Positions 8,177 through 17,877 of a DNA stretch of 64,000 nucleotides are shown here, one piece after another. The stretch covers positions 1 through 64,000 of the forward strand of contig CANFLX010000006.1 of assembly GCA_947447985.1 (NCBI GenBank). Direction: 5' to 3'. Origin of the DNA: Comamonadaceae bacterium. Lineage in GTDB: Bacteria; Pseudomonadota; Gammaproteobacteria; Burkholderiales; Burkholderiaceae_C. Every line of letters starts with the position of its first letter. Position 1 is the stretch's first letter. Position numbers and translations under genes: made by a program. The notes under the pieces are model-generated. The model was not told the origin of the DNA, searched no databases, and saw only the letters and a list, made by a program, of their open reading frames with translations.

Positions 8177-9286
8177 TTACGCAGCTCCCGGGCTGCGGCC
8201 AAAACCAAACACGTTGGGCTCTTCAATGCCCTCGATCTGATCGACCAGGCGCAGCAAGGGTTTGAGTTCGCGGTAGCGGGCGCAGGTGGCACGGATGTAG
8301 CCGATAAAGCGCGGCGCATCGACCAGGTAGTGCGGCTTGCCATCGCGCAAGGTCAGGCGGGCAAAGATGCCGGCAATTTTGAGGTGGCGTTGCAAGCCCA
8401 TCCACTCCACGGCCCGGTAAAACACCCCGAAGTCCTCGCCCACCGCAAGCCCGGCCTCGCGTGCCTTTTGCCAGTAGCGCACCACCACGTCCAGACAAAA
8501 ACTTTCATCCCAGCTCAGGAATGCATCACGCACCAGACTGGCGATGTCATAGGTGATGGGGCCATACACCGCGTCCTGAAAATCTAAAACGCCCATGCGC
8601 TGGCCGTTCTCCGGCGCCATCAGGTTGCGGGGCATGAAGTCGCGGTGCACATACACACTGGGCCAGGCCAGGTTGTCGGCGATGATGGTCTCGAAGGCCC
8701 GCTCCAGCACCTGGCTTTGCGCGTCGGTCAACTCCAGCTTGCGGTGCTGGGCGATGTACCACTGGGGAAACAAGTCCAGCTCGCGGCGCAGCAGGGCGTG
8801 GTCGTAGGGCGGCAGCACACCGGGCAGCGAGGCCTTTTGCCAGGCGACCAAGGTGTCTACCGCCTGCAAGTACAAATCCAGGGGTGGCGCTGCCTGCGGG
8901 TCCATGACTTGCATCATGGTGCGCGCACCCAGGTCGGTGAGCAGCAAAAAGCCCTGCGCTTGCTGCCAGTCCAGTACCTCGGGCGCTCTCAGGCCAGCGT
9001 CGTGCAACAACTTCGCCACCTGGACAAAGGGTGCGCTGTTCTCCTTGTCTGGCGGGGCGTCCATGATGACCAGGCTGGCACCATAGACAGCGTCTTGGAC
9101 ATCGATGCGCAAATAACGGCGAAAGCTGGCATCGGCAGAGGCCAGGCGCAGGCTGAGGGGCAGCAGTCCAAAGCGCGGCTGCAGCGCGGCCAACCAGGTC
9201 TGGAACTGGCGCTCGCGTTCGGGATCGGACCACTGCACGGGCGCGTGCAATGGAGTGGCTGGGGGGGTGAATGCAGTAGGGCTCAT
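8177..9286 (-). CDS. amgK: AmgK-like sugar kinase (aminoglycoside phosphotransferase family)
   Basis: A 369-residue APH-fold kinase. The catalytic loop YVHRDFMPRNLM (HxDxxxxN) and the metal motif LDFQDAVYGPITYD match the anomeric MurNAc/GlcNAc kinase AmgK of the cell-wall recycling route that bypasses de novo fosfomycin-sensitive synthesis. ATG at 9286 is chosen because the open frame continues far upstream without coding character. It is divergent from lptD, the same arrangement as in Pseudomonas. The usual partner murU (MurNAc-1-P uridylyltransferase) is not adjacent here. Kinase family is certain; AmgK specificity rests on synteny and motifs. Confidence 0.82.
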   Translation of the reverse strand: MSPTAFTPPATPLHAPVQWSDPERERQFQTWLAALQPRFGLLPLSLRLASADASFRRYLRIDVQDAVYGASLVIMDAPPDKENSAPFVQVAKLLHDAGLRAPEVLDWQQAQGFLLLTDLGARTMMQVMDPQAAPPLDLYLQAVDTLVAWQKASLPGVLPPYDHALLRRELDLFPQWYIAQHRKLELTDAQSQVLERAFETIIADNLAWPSVYVHRDFMPRNLMAPENGQRMGVLDFQDAVYGPITYDIASLVRDAFLSWDESFCLDVVVRYWQKAREAGLAVGEDFGVFYRAVEWMGLQRHLKIAGIFARLTLRDGKPHYLVDAPRFIGYIRATCARYRELKPLLRLVDQIEGIEEPNVFGFGRSPGAA

Positions 9287-9331
9287 GGATAATCCATTTT
9301 CTATCTTTTTGTGACGGGCCTTTTTCCTCCC

Positions 9332-11647
9332 ATGGCTTCTTTTGAACGTGACGCGACGTGCAGGTCGCCCGGTGCCGGCCTGCGGGCGGTGGTGGGCTGG
9401 CTCAGTCTGTGCGCGTTCGCGTGGAGCGCTGCGGCACAGGCACAGACGGTCCCCAAGAACGCGCCGCTTGTCCTGGAAGGCGACCGCCTGCAAAGCCGCA
9501 CCGACAGAGACGCCACCTTGGAAGGTGATGCAGAGCTGCGCAAGGGCGGCACGATTATTCGCGCCGATCGACTGGATTACGACATGCCGACCGACACGGC
9601 GCGCGCCACCGGGCATGTCTGGGTGCAGCGCAACGGCAACACCTACCAAGGCCCCTACCTGGAGCTGGGGATAGACGCGTTCCAGGGATTTTTTACCGCG
9701 CCCAGCTATGAATTCGGGCAAAACGGTGCGCACGGCCAGGCCACGCGGGCCGAGTTTGTCGACAAGGCCCACATGACGGTCTACCAGGCCAGTTACACCA
9801 CCTGCAAGCGCCAACCGGGCCCCGGCTGGTTGCCCGACTGGGTGCTAACCGCGGCACGCATCGACATCGACAACGACGAGGACATCGGTCTGGCACAAAG
9901 TGCGGTGCTGAGCTTCAAAGGATTTCCGCTCTTGCGCGTGCTGCCGATCAGTTTTCCCTTGTCCGAAAGGCGCAAGAGCGGCATGTTGTCGCCCACCCTT
10001 GGCCTGGACAATGCCAACGGTCTGGAGCTGTCCACACCGTATTACCTGAACATCGCACCCAATCGCGATGCGACCTTTACCCCCACCTTCATGACGGCAC
10101 GGGGGGTGAACTTGGGCACAGAGTTTCGCTACTTGGAACCCCAGTATTCCGGTACCGTCCGTTTGAGCTACATGCCCACCGATAAGCTGCGCGACGCGCA
10201 GCGCTGGGACGCCTCCATCGTCCACAACGCCAAGGTCGACGTGCCAGTGGGGCAGGTCACCTTGGCAGCGAACCTGAACCGGGTCAGTGACGACAACTAC
10301 TGGCGCGATTTCACCAACAGCAATGCGATCAATGCCGGTGGCGCCATTGCAGGAGCGACGCAACGGCTCTTGCCCGCAGAAATGGCCACCTCCTGGAGCC
10401 ACGGCGATTTTTCATCCACGTTCAAGGTCTTGAAGTGGCAGACCCTGCAAGACCCGACAGCCCCCATCGTTCCGCCCTATGACCGGGTGCCGCAGTGGAG
10501 CGGGCGTTACGCAAAAAGCAACACGCAAGGGGTGGATTGGTCGATCGATCTGGACATGACGCAGTTCCAGTCCGACCGCAATCTGACGCTGCAAGCCAAC
10601 GCCCAGCGGGCCTTTGGTCTGGCCCAGATCAGCTACCCCATGCTGCGCCCCGCGGGCTTTGTGACACCAAAGCTGCAATTGCACACCACGGGCTACCAGT
10701 TCGACGCCTTGGTGGCAGGCCAACAGACTGCGAGCAGCACGGTGCCCACCTTCAGCTTGGACAGCGGCCTGGTGTTTGAGCGCGAAGCCCGCCTTTTTGG
10801 ACGCAGCTTGATACAAACCCTGGAGCCTCGGGCGTTTTATGTCTACACACCCTTCCACGATCAAAGCCTGCTGCCCAATTACGACACGGGCGCCAACGAC
10901 TTTAATTTTGCAACCATCTACACCGAGAACGCCTTTGTCGGAAACGACAAAGTGTCCGACAACAACCTGCTGACCCTGGGGCTGACCACACGCTACATCG
11001 ACGCGGACAACGGCGCACAGCTCGCCCGATTCGGGCTTGCACAGCGTTTGCGGTTCCAAGACCAAAAAGTCACCTTGGACGGCAGCGGCAGCGGCGCAGC
11101 CTCGGGGGTGAGTGACATTCTGCTGGGCGCCGCCGCCAACCTCACGGACCGCTGGGTCCTTGACTCCACCGTGCAGTACAACGTGCGCAATGAACAATCC
11201 GTACGCGCAGTCATTGGCGCTCGCTACAGCCCCTCCAACTTCCGGGTTTTCAATGTTGCGTACACCTTCCAGCGTGACTTAAGCGAGCAAATTGACACCA
11301 GCTGGCAATGGCCACTGAGTGACTTGGGAGCAGCCCCAGAGACCGACCTTGCCGAAGGGCGTTATTACGCACTGGGTCGCCTGAACTACAGCCTGAGCGA
11401 CGGCCGCTTGGTCAATACGGTACTGGGCGTCGAGTACGATGCAGGTTGCTGGATTGGACGCATGGTGATGGAGCGTGTACAGACCAGCGCAGACACCTCG
11501 AACCAACGATTGATGTTTCAACTCGAGTTTGTCGGCTTTACCCGTGTGGGACTGAGCCCGGAAAAAACCTTGAGCTCCAACATTCCGTATTACCGCAATC
11601 TGCGTGACTCTGGGGCTGCCAGTAATACGATCCGAACCTATGAATGA
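9332..11647 (+). CDS. lptD: LPS-assembly protein LptD
   Basis: The outer-membrane beta-barrel that, with LptE, inserts lipopolysaccharide into the outer leaflet. A signal peptide covers about residues 15-37 (hydrophobic run, cleavage after AQA). The periplasmic OstA/LptA-like domain follows (LEGDRLQSRTDRDATLEGDAELRKG), then the large barrel with FPLSERRKSGMLSPTLG and GVEYDAGCWIGRMVMER, which carries a C-terminal cysteine. A CKRQPGPGWLPDW segment holds another cysteine of the disulfide network. ATG 9332 gives 771 aa; a GTG at 9311 is the alternative. The end overlaps surA. No lipobox is present. Confidence 0.95.
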   Translation: MASFERDATCRSPGAGLRAVVGWLSLCAFAWSAAAQAQTVPKNAPLVLEGDRLQSRTDRDATLEGDAELRKGGTIIRADRLDYDMPTDTARATGHVWVQRNGNTYQGPYLELGIDAFQGFFTAPSYEFGQNGAHGQATRAEFVDKAHMTVYQASYTTCKRQPGPGWLPDWVLTAARIDIDNDEDIGLAQSAVLSFKGFPLLRVLPISFPLSERRKSGMLSPTLGLDNANGLELSTPYYLNIAPNRDATFTPTFMTARGVNLGTEFRYLEPQYSGTVRLSYMPTDKLRDAQRWDASIVHNAKVDVPVGQVTLAANLNRVSDDNYWRDFTNSNAINAGGAIAGATQRLLPAEMATSWSHGDFSSTFKVLKWQTLQDPTAPIVPPYDRVPQWSGRYAKSNTQGVDWSIDLDMTQFQSDRNLTLQANAQRAFGLAQISYPMLRPAGFVTPKLQLHTTGYQFDALVAGQQTASSTVPTFSLDSGLVFEREARLFGRSLIQTLEPRAFYVYTPFHDQSLLPNYDTGANDFNFATIYTENAFVGNDKVSDNNLLTLGLTTRYIDADNGAQLARFGLAQRLRFQDQKVTLDGSGSGAASGVSDILLGAAANLTDRWVLDSTVQYNVRNEQSVRAVIGARYSPSNFRVFNVAYTFQRDLSEQIDTSWQWPLSDLGAAPETDLAEGRYYALGRLNYSLSDGRLVNTVLGVEYDAGCWIGRMVMERVQTSADTSNQRLMFQLEFVGFTRVGLSPEKTLSSNIPYYRNLRDSGAASNTIRTYE

Positions 11648-12968
11648 GCCATTGACCACCATGACTTTGAAACATTGCGCCGCAGCGGCCATCACCCTGG
11701 TAGTGCTGTTTACAGGGCTGACACCGGTGCGGGCACAGAGCAGCCAGGCGGCCGACTTTATTGTTGCGCTGGTCAATTCGGAGCCGATCACGGACGCTGA
11801 GCTGCAGGCCCAAATCAAACAAATGAAAGAGCAACGCGCACAGCAACGACAAAGCGTCCCGCCCGCTGGCGAACTGCGCAGCGCCGTGCTGGAGCGCATG
11901 ATCAGCGACCGCGCTCAACTGCAAGTGGCACGCGACATGGGTCTGCGCGCTGATGCCGCCACCATCGACCAGGCAGAAGCCAATTTGGCTGCGCAAAACC
12001 AGATTGATGTTGCGCAGTTTCGCAAGCTTCTAGAGCAGCGCGGCATGTCGTCTGCTGCATTTCGGGCTCAATTGGCGGATCAAATTTTGCTCAACCGCTT
12101 GCATGAACGCGAAGTGCTGTCCCGGGTGCGCGTGACCGACAAGGAAGTCGAAAATGCGCTGGCGGCACGGCAAGTTGCCAACACGGACCCCTTGTCACAG
12201 GAAATTAATCTCGCGCATTTGCTGGTCGGTTTGCCCGAAAAACCCAGCGCATCGCAAGTCGCGCAGGGGCAAGCCAAAGCACAACGCTTGCAAGCCCGTT
12301 TGCGGGCGGGCGAGAGCTTTGAATCACTTGTCAAGGAGCAGTCTGATGCGAGCCGGGAGTCTGGCGGTCAAATCGGACTGCGCCGCGCGGACCGTTATCC
12401 ATTGATTTTTGTCGAAGCAACCAAGGACTTAACGGTGGGGCAGGTCTCGGAGCCGGTGCGCTCGGATGCGGGGTTTCACCTGATCAAAGTCGTTGACCGC
12501 CGTGCCGGCAGCCTGGTGCAGACAATGACGCAAACCCATGCCCGCCATATCTTGCTGCGTCTGACTCCCGAACTCACCCAAACGCAGGCGCTGGCGCAGC
12601 TAACCCTGTTGCGTCAACGCATTGTGTTGGGTAGCACCAGTTTTGAGGCCGCGGCCCGTGAGGTGTCGCAAGACGCAAGCGCGCCACAAGGCGGCGACTT
12701 GGGATGGTCCAGTCCAGGCATGTTTGTGCCCGAATTTGAAGAGACCCTGGACCGGCTCAAGCTTCAGGAAATCGGCATGCCCATGGTCTCGCGCTTTGGT
12801 GTGCACCTGATGCAAGTACTGGAGCGCCGCACGGTGGAACTCACGCCCTCGCAAATGCGTGAGGCCATGCGTGCAGAGCTCCGCGCAAAGCGCACGGAAG
12901 AGACCTACCAGGCCTGGGAACGTGACGTCCGCAGCCGCGCGTTTGTGGAAATTCGCGAGCCTCAATAA
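11640..12968 (+). CDS. surA: Periplasmic chaperone/peptidyl-prolyl isomerase SurA
   Basis: A 442-residue periplasmic chaperone for outer-membrane proteins, including LptD. The signal peptide ends near VRA at residue 32. A SurA N-domain ([14 protein letters not shown]) is followed by two parvulin domains: the first around INLAHLLVG...[13 protein letters not shown], the second around [13 protein letters not shown]...[17 protein letters not shown]. The start ATG overlaps the lptD stop region, indicating translational coupling. The order lptD-surA-rsmA is the classic proteobacterial arrangement, but pdxA, usually between surA and rsmA, is absent here. Confidence 0.95.
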   Translation: MNEPLTTMTLKHCAAAAITLVVLFTGLTPVRAQSSQAADFIVALVNSEPITDAELQAQIKQMKEQRAQQRQSVPPAGELRSAVLERMISDRAQLQVARDMGLRADAATIDQAEANLAAQNQIDVAQFRKLLEQRGMSSAAFRAQLADQILLNRLHEREVLSRVRVTDKEVENALAARQVANTDPLSQEINLAHLLVGLPEKPSASQVAQGQAKAQRLQARLRAGESFESLVKEQSDASRESGGQIGLRRADRYPLIFVEATKDLTVGQVSEPVRSDAGFHLIKVVDRRAGSLVQTMTQTHARHILLRLTPELTQTQALAQLTLLRQRIVLGSTSFEAAAREVSQDASAPQGGDLGWSSPGMFVPEFEETLDRLKLQEIGMPMVSRFGVHLMQVLERRTVELTPSQMREAMRAELRAKRTEETYQAWERDVRSRAFVEIREPQ

Positions 12969-13006
12969 ATGGACTTTCGCATGTACATGCCCCGGGTAGT
13001 ACGCTG

Positions 13007-13777
13007 ATGCAGCACGTCGCCCGCAAGCGTTTCGGCCAGCACTTTTTGTCGGACGGCGGCATCATCGATGCAATTGTCGACGCTATCCAGCCACTGCCGG
13101 GCCAACACATGGTGGAGATCGGCCCGGGACTGGCGGCGCTCACGCAACCCTTGGTAGAACGGCTGGGCGCCCTGTCCGTGATTGAACTGGACCGCGACCT
13201 GGCGCAGCGCCTGCGCGGCCACCCGCAACTCACGGTGGTGGAGTCTGATGTGTTGCGTGTGGACTTTGCGGAGTTGGCGCGCACGCAGTGGCCAGGTTCG
13301 ACGGACAAATTGCGCGTCGTGGGCAACCTGCCGTACAACATCTCGACTCCGATTCTTTTTCACCTGTTGGATTACGTTGACGTGGTGCAGGACCAGCATT
13401 TCATGCTGCAGAAAGAGGTCATTGACCGCATGGTGGCAGCGCCCGATACCTCGGACTTCAGCCGCCTGAGTGTGATGCTGCAGTGGCGCTACGCGATGGA
13501 CGATGTGCTCTTTGTTCCCCCGGAAAGCTTTGATCCGCCACCCCGCGTTGACAGCGCGGTGGTGCGCATGGTGCCTTTGGCGGCGCCCCCCCACATTAAC
13601 GTGAAGTTGTTCAGTGAGTTGGTGCAAGTGGCCTTCAGCCAGCGCCGCAAATTGATTCGGCATACCCTGGGGCGCTGGCTCGAAGAAAAAAACTTTGCGG
13701 GGCATTTCGACCTGCAACGGCGGGCTCAGGAAATCGCAGTGGCGGATTATGTGGCGCTGGTTCAGGCGCTTGGTTAA
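13007..13777 (+). CDS. rsmA: 16S rRNA dimethyladenosine transferase RsmA (KsgA)
   Basis: Dimethylates A1518 and A1519 of 16S rRNA using SAM during small-subunit maturation. The start [16 protein letters not shown] is diagnostic. The SAM motif [11 protein letters not shown], the acidic VIELDRD, and the catalytic motif NLPYNIS followed by TPILFHLL are all present, as is the [10 protein letters not shown] block. Length (256 aa) is normal. It closes the lptD-surA-rsmA unit and is followed 27 bp later by a strong intrinsic terminator. Confidence 0.96.
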   Translation: MQHVARKRFGQHFLSDGGIIDAIVDAIQPLPGQHMVEIGPGLAALTQPLVERLGALSVIELDRDLAQRLRGHPQLTVVESDVLRVDFAELARTQWPGSTDKLRVVGNLPYNISTPILFHLLDYVDVVQDQHFMLQKEVIDRMVAAPDTSDFSRLSVMLQWRYAMDDVLFVPPESFDPPPRVDSAVVRMVPLAAPPHINVKLFSELVQVAFSQRRKLIRHTLGRWLEEKNFAGHFDLQRRAQEIAVADYVALVQALG

Positions 13778-13797
13778 AGGCGGGACCAATTGGGCAT

Positions 13798-13826
13798 AAA
13801 AAAGCCCGCTTGCGCGGGCTTTTTTA
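13798..13826 (+). terminator. Rho-independent terminator after rsmA
   Basis: GCCCGC (13804-13809), loop TTGC, GCGGGC (13814-13819), preceded by six A's and followed by six T's. The stem can extend to 12 bp and could terminate transcription in both directions. It would end lptD-surA-rsmA on the plus strand and the barstar unit on the minus strand. Confidence 0.93.
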
Positions 13827-13856
13827 TACGAGCACGTGGACCCGCAAATAACGACT

Positions 13857-14069
13857 TTAAGCAGCTGCGAGCCAGTAACCCGCATTAAACGGGCTGCTCA
13901 TGCGCAACGCCAGGGGCGATACGTCAATCAAAAAGTCGCTGGGCAGCTTCTCGCCGCTGTCGGTATCCTCGGTGGCAGAAACTGCCACAGCGGCTTCACC
14001 GTTTGCCTGAATCGCCCGTTCTGCTTGGCTGGTTTGTGCAGAACGGGCTACAGAAAAGAATAGAAGCAC
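13857..14069 (-). CDS. Possible small ORF overlapping barstar gene end
   Basis: A 70-codon frame starting with GTG overlaps the last bases of the barstar-like gene and ends just before the rsmA terminator. The start of the product (LLFFSVARSAQ) is only weakly hydrophobic and the rest is polar. I do not recognise a family. Its only support is position, same strand and no leftover space before the terminator. It may simply be 3' untranslated sequence of the barstar mRNA. Confidence 0.25.
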   Translation of the reverse strand: MLLFFSVARSAQTSQAERAIQANGEAAVAVSATEDTDSGEKLPSDFLIDVSPLALRMSSPFNAGYWLAAA

Positions 14070-14449
14070 CGGAACGGTATCTTCCGCTCCCCCCAGTAGT
14101 CGGCCGTGTCGCGGAAGATATCGAGCAACTGCTCGCGCGCTTCTTTGTCAAACTTGGCGTTGGCTGGAATGTGCTCAAGCACAGCGATAAAGCCAGGCTG
14201 AGGGCCCGACTTGTGAACCGGGTCGGTCATGCTGTCGTACAGTGAGTCAAAGTTCTTGCCCGAGGTGGTGGCGAGCGTGAACTGTGCGCCGATCAGGTCG
14301 AGCACGTCTTGCTTGGTCTGGGCGCTGCCCAAATTAGCGTACAAGAAGTGGTGCCCCAAACCTTGGGCTGCTTCTTGCAAGTCCGACACGCGAAATGCGC
14401 GTATCGATTGAACGATATTCGTTCTTACGGTTCGAAGTGGTGTGTCCAT
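14048..14449 (-). CDS. Barstar-family ribonuclease inhibitor
   Basis: The 133-residue product matches the barstar fold. After about 40 residues it has TKQDVLDLIGAQF followed by the family hallmark SGKNFDSLYDSMTD (barstar's YGENLDALWDCLTG), then GFIAVLEHIPA and REQLLDIFRDTADYW. Barstar blocks barnase-type RNases by plugging the active site with this acidic helix. The first 30 residues are an extension relative to classical barstar (89 aa). The gene lies 32 bp downstream of a secreted barnase-like RNase, so it is presumably the cytoplasmic antidote for that enzyme. Confidence 0.85.
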   Translation of the reverse strand: MDTPLRTVRTNIVQSIRAFRVSDLQEAAQGLGHHFLYANLGSAQTKQDVLDLIGAQFTLATTSGKNFDSLYDSMTDPVHKSGPQPGFIAVLEHIPANAKFDKEAREQLLDIFRDTADYWGERKIPFRCFYSFL

Positions 14450-14481
14450 CCTCGATTCACTTTCATCAATAAAAATTCAAT

Positions 14482-14898
14482 TCAAGGCACGATCGTGCGA
14501 AAACTCGCATAGTGATCAGCCGTGTAGTAACAAGCGTCTGGTGCAGTGGCTGCGCCACCGCACACGATTCTTTGGGCCCCACGGTCTCGCGAGCCTGGCG
14601 TTTTAACGGTGTATTCCCGGTAATAGCCACGCTTTTGCATAGGCAAAAGTCGTTCGCGGTTACCGAAGACAACACCGTCTTTCTCATAAGGAAATGGGAC
14701 GCCACGTTGAATGTTGCGATAGGTCTCGACGCCGGGCGCAGGCAGAGCCTGCAGCGAAATCGTCGGAATTTGTCCGCTGTACGCTTGCGCCAACGGACTG
14801 CTCAACAGGCCGACCGACAGGAGGATGATCCCCCAGTTTTGCACCAAACTGGTGCATTGACCTGTCCAGCGCTTTACCACTTTGAGGCCGCAAACCAC
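14482..14898 (-). CDS. Secreted barnase/RNase Sa-like ribonuclease
   Basis: A 138-residue N1/T1-family guanyl-specific RNase. Active-site equivalents are Glu95 (YYREYTV), Arg110 (AQRIV) and His129 (YTADHYASF), in the same order and spacing as barnase Glu73/Arg83/His102. VVFGNRERLLP corresponds to barnase IFSNREGKLP. A hydrophobic stretch at about 22-36 with cleavage after AQA (39) predicts export. Four cysteines remain, two of them (Cys113, Cys123) in the catalytic part and possibly forming a disulfide. The start is a GTG with weak SD; another GTG lies six codons inside. The barstar gene follows directly. Confidence 0.85.
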   Translation of the reverse strand: MVCGLKVVKRWTGQCTSLVQNWGIILLSVGLLSSPLAQAYSGQIPTISLQALPAPGVETYRNIQRGVPFPYEKDGVVFGNRERLLPMQKRGYYREYTVKTPGSRDRGAQRIVCGGAATAPDACYYTADHYASFRTIVP

Positions 14899-15075
14899 GT
14901 AAAAACCCTGTCAACAATCAAAAAACTACCCAAAACCCAAGTTTCATTGTCGCTGATCCGGGGAAATTGCGCAATACCCCGCGGCCAAGACCACACAGAA
15001 AATTAAGGGTTTACCCCTTATTTTTCAGTTCAAGGCCTGGTTGGCTGTTCGGCGGGGGAAGACGGCGCGCCAGGG

Positions 15076-15414
15076 TCAGGGGTCGAGATGGCGCGTCAGT
15101 TGGTCGTTGCGGCTGTCGCCCAGGCCTTGGGGCCTGGGTTTGCGCACCGCGGGCTGGCCCAGAATACTGACAAAAAAGGCGTCGGCGCCGGCTTTGCCGG
15201 CGGCGTCCATGTGTCCGATCAAGGTGGCGAAATGCACGTCCGCCGCATCGGCCTCGGTGCTGCCAAAACGGCAGGCAAAGTCCCAGTAGTCCACGCCTTC
15301 AGGCAGTGCCGCGCGGCGCTGGCGCGCCACGTATTTGCGCACCTCGTGTTTGCTGGCGTCGAGCAGGCGGTCGCGGTTGCGGCCTTCAACCTGAAGTTGG
15401 AATAGTTTTTTCAT
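15076..15414 (-). CDS. DUF6172-like conserved protein
   Basis: A 112-residue soluble protein beginning MKKLFQLQVEGRNRDRLLDASKHEVRKYV, followed by RRAALPEGVDYWDFACRFG. I recognise this as the small conserved proteobacterial family DUF6172, which has no established function. It lies seven bases upstream of the maeB stop-side boundary and is on the same strand as, and downstream of, maeB, so it could be cotranscribed with it. Lysine/arginine-rich N-terminus; no signal peptide or membrane segment. The family assignment is from memory of the N-terminal motif. Confidence 0.75.
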   Translation of the reverse strand: MKKLFQLQVEGRNRDRLLDASKHEVRKYVARQRRAALPEGVDYWDFACRFGSTEADAADVHFATLIGHMDAAGKAGADAFFVSILGQPAVRKPRPQGLGDSRNDQLTRHLDP

Positions 15415-15420
15415 ACGGCC

Positions 15421-17778
15421 TTATCGCACCGCGTTGGCGTCTGCCACCGTCAGCGCAGTCATGTTGACGATGCGCCGCACCGTGGTACTGGCGGTCAGCA
15501 CGTGAACCGGTTTTGCGGCTCCGAGCAGGACCGGGCCGATGGCGATGTTGCCACCTGCAGCGGTTTTGAGCAGGTTGTAAGCGATGTTGGCGGCATCAAT
15601 ATTGGGCATGACCAGCAAATTGGCGTCGCCCTGCAGCGGGCTGTTGGGCATGAGGGCGGCGCGGGCTTCACCATCGAGCGCCACATCGCCATGCATTTCG
15701 CCGTCCACTTCCAGCCAGGGCGCGGTTTGTTGCAGGATCGCCAAGGTCTCGCGCATCTTGATCGCGCTGGGCTCGTTGCTGCTGCCAAAGTTGGAATGGC
15801 TCAGCAGCGCCGCTTTAGGCGCAATGCCAAAGCGCAGCATTTCTTCGGCGGCCATGACGGTAATGCGGGCCAATTCACCTGCCGTGGGGTCGTAATTGAC
15901 ATGGGTGTCGACGACAAACACTTGGCGGCCTGGCAGCATCAAACCGTTCATGCACGCGTAGATCGATACGTCATGCTTGCTTTCCAGCGGCGCCGAATGG
16001 CGCTTGCCAATCACCTGGTCGATGTAGTTCAAATGCAGCGCAGTCGTGCCCCAGGTGCCGCAGATCAGGCCGTCTACATCGCCTTTGTGCAGCAGCATGG
16101 AACCAATCAAGGTCAGGCGCCTGCGCATTTCGATCTTCGCCACCGGCACGGTGACGCCTTTGCGCTCCGCCATGCGGTGGTAGGTTTGCCAGAAATCGCG
16201 GTAGCGGTGGTCGTTTTCCACATTCACCACGGCGTAGTCCTGGCCCTCGCGCAGGCGCAGTCCGAACTTGGCGATGCGCTCTGCAATCACGGCCGGGCGG
16301 CCTATCAAGGTGGGCATGGCCAGGCCTTCGTCCACCACGATCTGGGTGGCGCGCAACACGCGCTCGTCTTCGCCCTCGGCAAAGGCCACGCGCTTTTTGA
16401 GCGCGTTTTTGGCCATCGCAAAAATCGGGCGCATGGTCGTGCCCGAGGCATAGACAAAGCTTTGCAATTGCTCGCGGTAGGCGTCCATATCGGCAATCGG
16501 GCGCAGCGCCACGCCGCTGTCGGCAGCCGCTTGCGCCACGGCCGGGGCGATTTTCATCATCAGGCGCGGATCAAAGGGCTTGGGAATCAGGTACTCGGGG
16601 CCAAACGCCAGCTGCTCACCGGCATACGCCGCTGCCACCACGTCGCTTTGCTCGGCCTGCGCCAGCTCCGCAATCGCGTGGACGGCGGCGATTTCCATCT
16701 CAATGGTGATGGTCGAGGCGCCCGCGTCCAAGGCTCCCCGGAAGATGTAGGGAAAGCACAAGACGTTGTTGACCTGGTTGTGAAAGTCACTGCGGCCGGT
16801 GGCCATAATGGCGTCGTCACGCACCGCCTTGACTTCGTCGGGCAGGATTTCAGGCGTCGGATTGGCCAGCGCAAAAATCAGCGGCTTGGCCGCCATGCTT
16901 TGCACCATGTCTTGCTTGAGCACGCCGCCCGCCGAGAGCCCCAGAAAAACGTCGGCACCGGCAATCACATCACGCAGGGTGCGCGCGTCGGTTTTTTGGG
17001 CAAATACTTCCTTGTCCACGTCCATCAGCTCGGCGCGGCCTTGGTAGACCACACCGGCCAGGTCGGTGACAAAAATGTTTTCGCGCGGAATACCCAGTTT
17101 GACCAACAGACCCAGGCACGCCAGCGCCGCAGCACCCGCGCCGGAGGTGACCAGCTTGATTTTCTTGGGATCTTTGCCCACCACCTTCAGGCCATTGAGA
17201 ATCGCCGCGCCCACCACAATCGCGGTGCCGTGTTGGTCGTCGTGAAAGACCGGGATCTTCATGCGTTCGCGCAACTTGCGCTCCACATAAAAACAGTCGG
17301 GCGCCTTGATGTCTTCGAGATTGACGCCACCAAAAGTGGGCTCGAGCGAGGCGATGATGTCCACCAGTTTGTCCAGATCGTGTTTTTCATTGATCTCAAT
17401 GTCAAACACGTCGATGCCGGCAAACTTCTTGAACAGCACGCCCTTGCCTTCCATCACGGGCTTGGCGGCCAGCGGTCCAATATCGCCCAGGCCCAGCACG
17501 GCCGTGCCATTGGTGATCACGGCCACCAGGTTGCCGCGGCTGGTGTACTTGAATGCGTTGTTGGGGTCTTTGACGATTTCTTCGCAAGGCGATGCCACAC
17601 CCGGTGAATAGGCCAGTGCCAGATCATGCTGGTTGATCAGCTGCTTGGTCGGAGTGACCGAGATCTTGCCCGGTGTGGGGAACTGGTGGTACTCCAGTGC
17701 CGCTTGGCGCAGTTGCGCCTTTTTCTCTAGTGCGTCAGCGTCGTGGTGGGGCGAGTTGGGGTGCGTATCGTGAGCCAT
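15421..17778 (-). CDS. maeB: NADP-dependent malic enzyme MaeB (fused to phosphotransacetylase-like domain)
   Basis: A 785-residue fusion that decarboxylates malate to pyruvate with NADP. The N-terminal malic part shows [54 protein letters not shown] and the Rossmann segment [16 protein letters not shown]. The C-terminal half (from about residue 450) is a phosphate acetyl/butyryltransferase-like domain, with [36 protein letters not shown] and [15 protein letters not shown]. In characterised MaeB proteins this second domain is regulatory (acetyl-CoA binding) rather than catalytic. Length and order are typical. Confidence 0.95.
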   Translation of the reverse strand: MAHDTHPNSPHHDADALEKKAQLRQAALEYHQFPTPGKISVTPTKQLINQHDLALAYSPGVASPCEEIVKDPNNAFKYTSRGNLVAVITNGTAVLGLGDIGPLAAKPVMEGKGVLFKKFAGIDVFDIEINEKHDLDKLVDIIASLEPTFGGVNLEDIKAPDCFYVERKLRERMKIPVFHDDQHGTAIVVGAAILNGLKVVGKDPKKIKLVTSGAGAAALACLGLLVKLGIPRENIFVTDLAGVVYQGRAELMDVDKEVFAQKTDARTLRDVIAGADVFLGLSAGGVLKQDMVQSMAAKPLIFALANPTPEILPDEVKAVRDDAIMATGRSDFHNQVNNVLCFPYIFRGALDAGASTITIEMEIAAVHAIAELAQAEQSDVVAAAYAGEQLAFGPEYLIPKPFDPRLMMKIAPAVAQAAADSGVALRPIADMDAYREQLQSFVYASGTTMRPIFAMAKNALKKRVAFAEGEDERVLRATQIVVDEGLAMPTLIGRPAVIAERIAKFGLRLREGQDYAVVNVENDHRYRDFWQTYHRMAERKGVTVPVAKIEMRRRLTLIGSMLLHKGDVDGLICGTWGTTALHLNYIDQVIGKRHSAPLESKHDVSIYACMNGLMLPGRQVFVVDTHVNYDPTAGELARITVMAAEEMLRFGIAPKAALLSHSNFGSSNEPSAIKMRETLAILQQTAPWLEVDGEMHGDVALDGEARAALMPNSPLQGDANLLVMPNIDAANIAYNLLKTAAGGNIAIGPVLLGAAKPVHVLTASTTVRRIVNMTALTVADANAVR

Positions 17779-17877
17779 CGTGCGTCCTGGTGCGTGGGCG
17801 GAGCCTGCAAACCGGGTGTCGCGGCCCGCTTGCGGGTGAGGGAGCGATTGTAGACGCCGCCCTTACAGCGAAGCGGT

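Noticed and set aside
7355-8587. 410-codon plus-strand frame opposite rsmE and the kinase gene
   Set aside because: Antisense to two genes with clear motifs, and its composition is that of a shadow frame.
13836-14063. 75-codon plus-strand frame after the rsmA terminator
   Set aside because: It is antisense to the end of the barstar gene and has no start signal or family resemblance.
15502-17607. A roughly 700-codon open frame on the plus strand opposite maeB
   Set aside because: It is antisense to a strongly recognisable MaeB; the product is rich in His, Gly, Gln and Arg with no family features, as expected of a GC-rich shadow frame.
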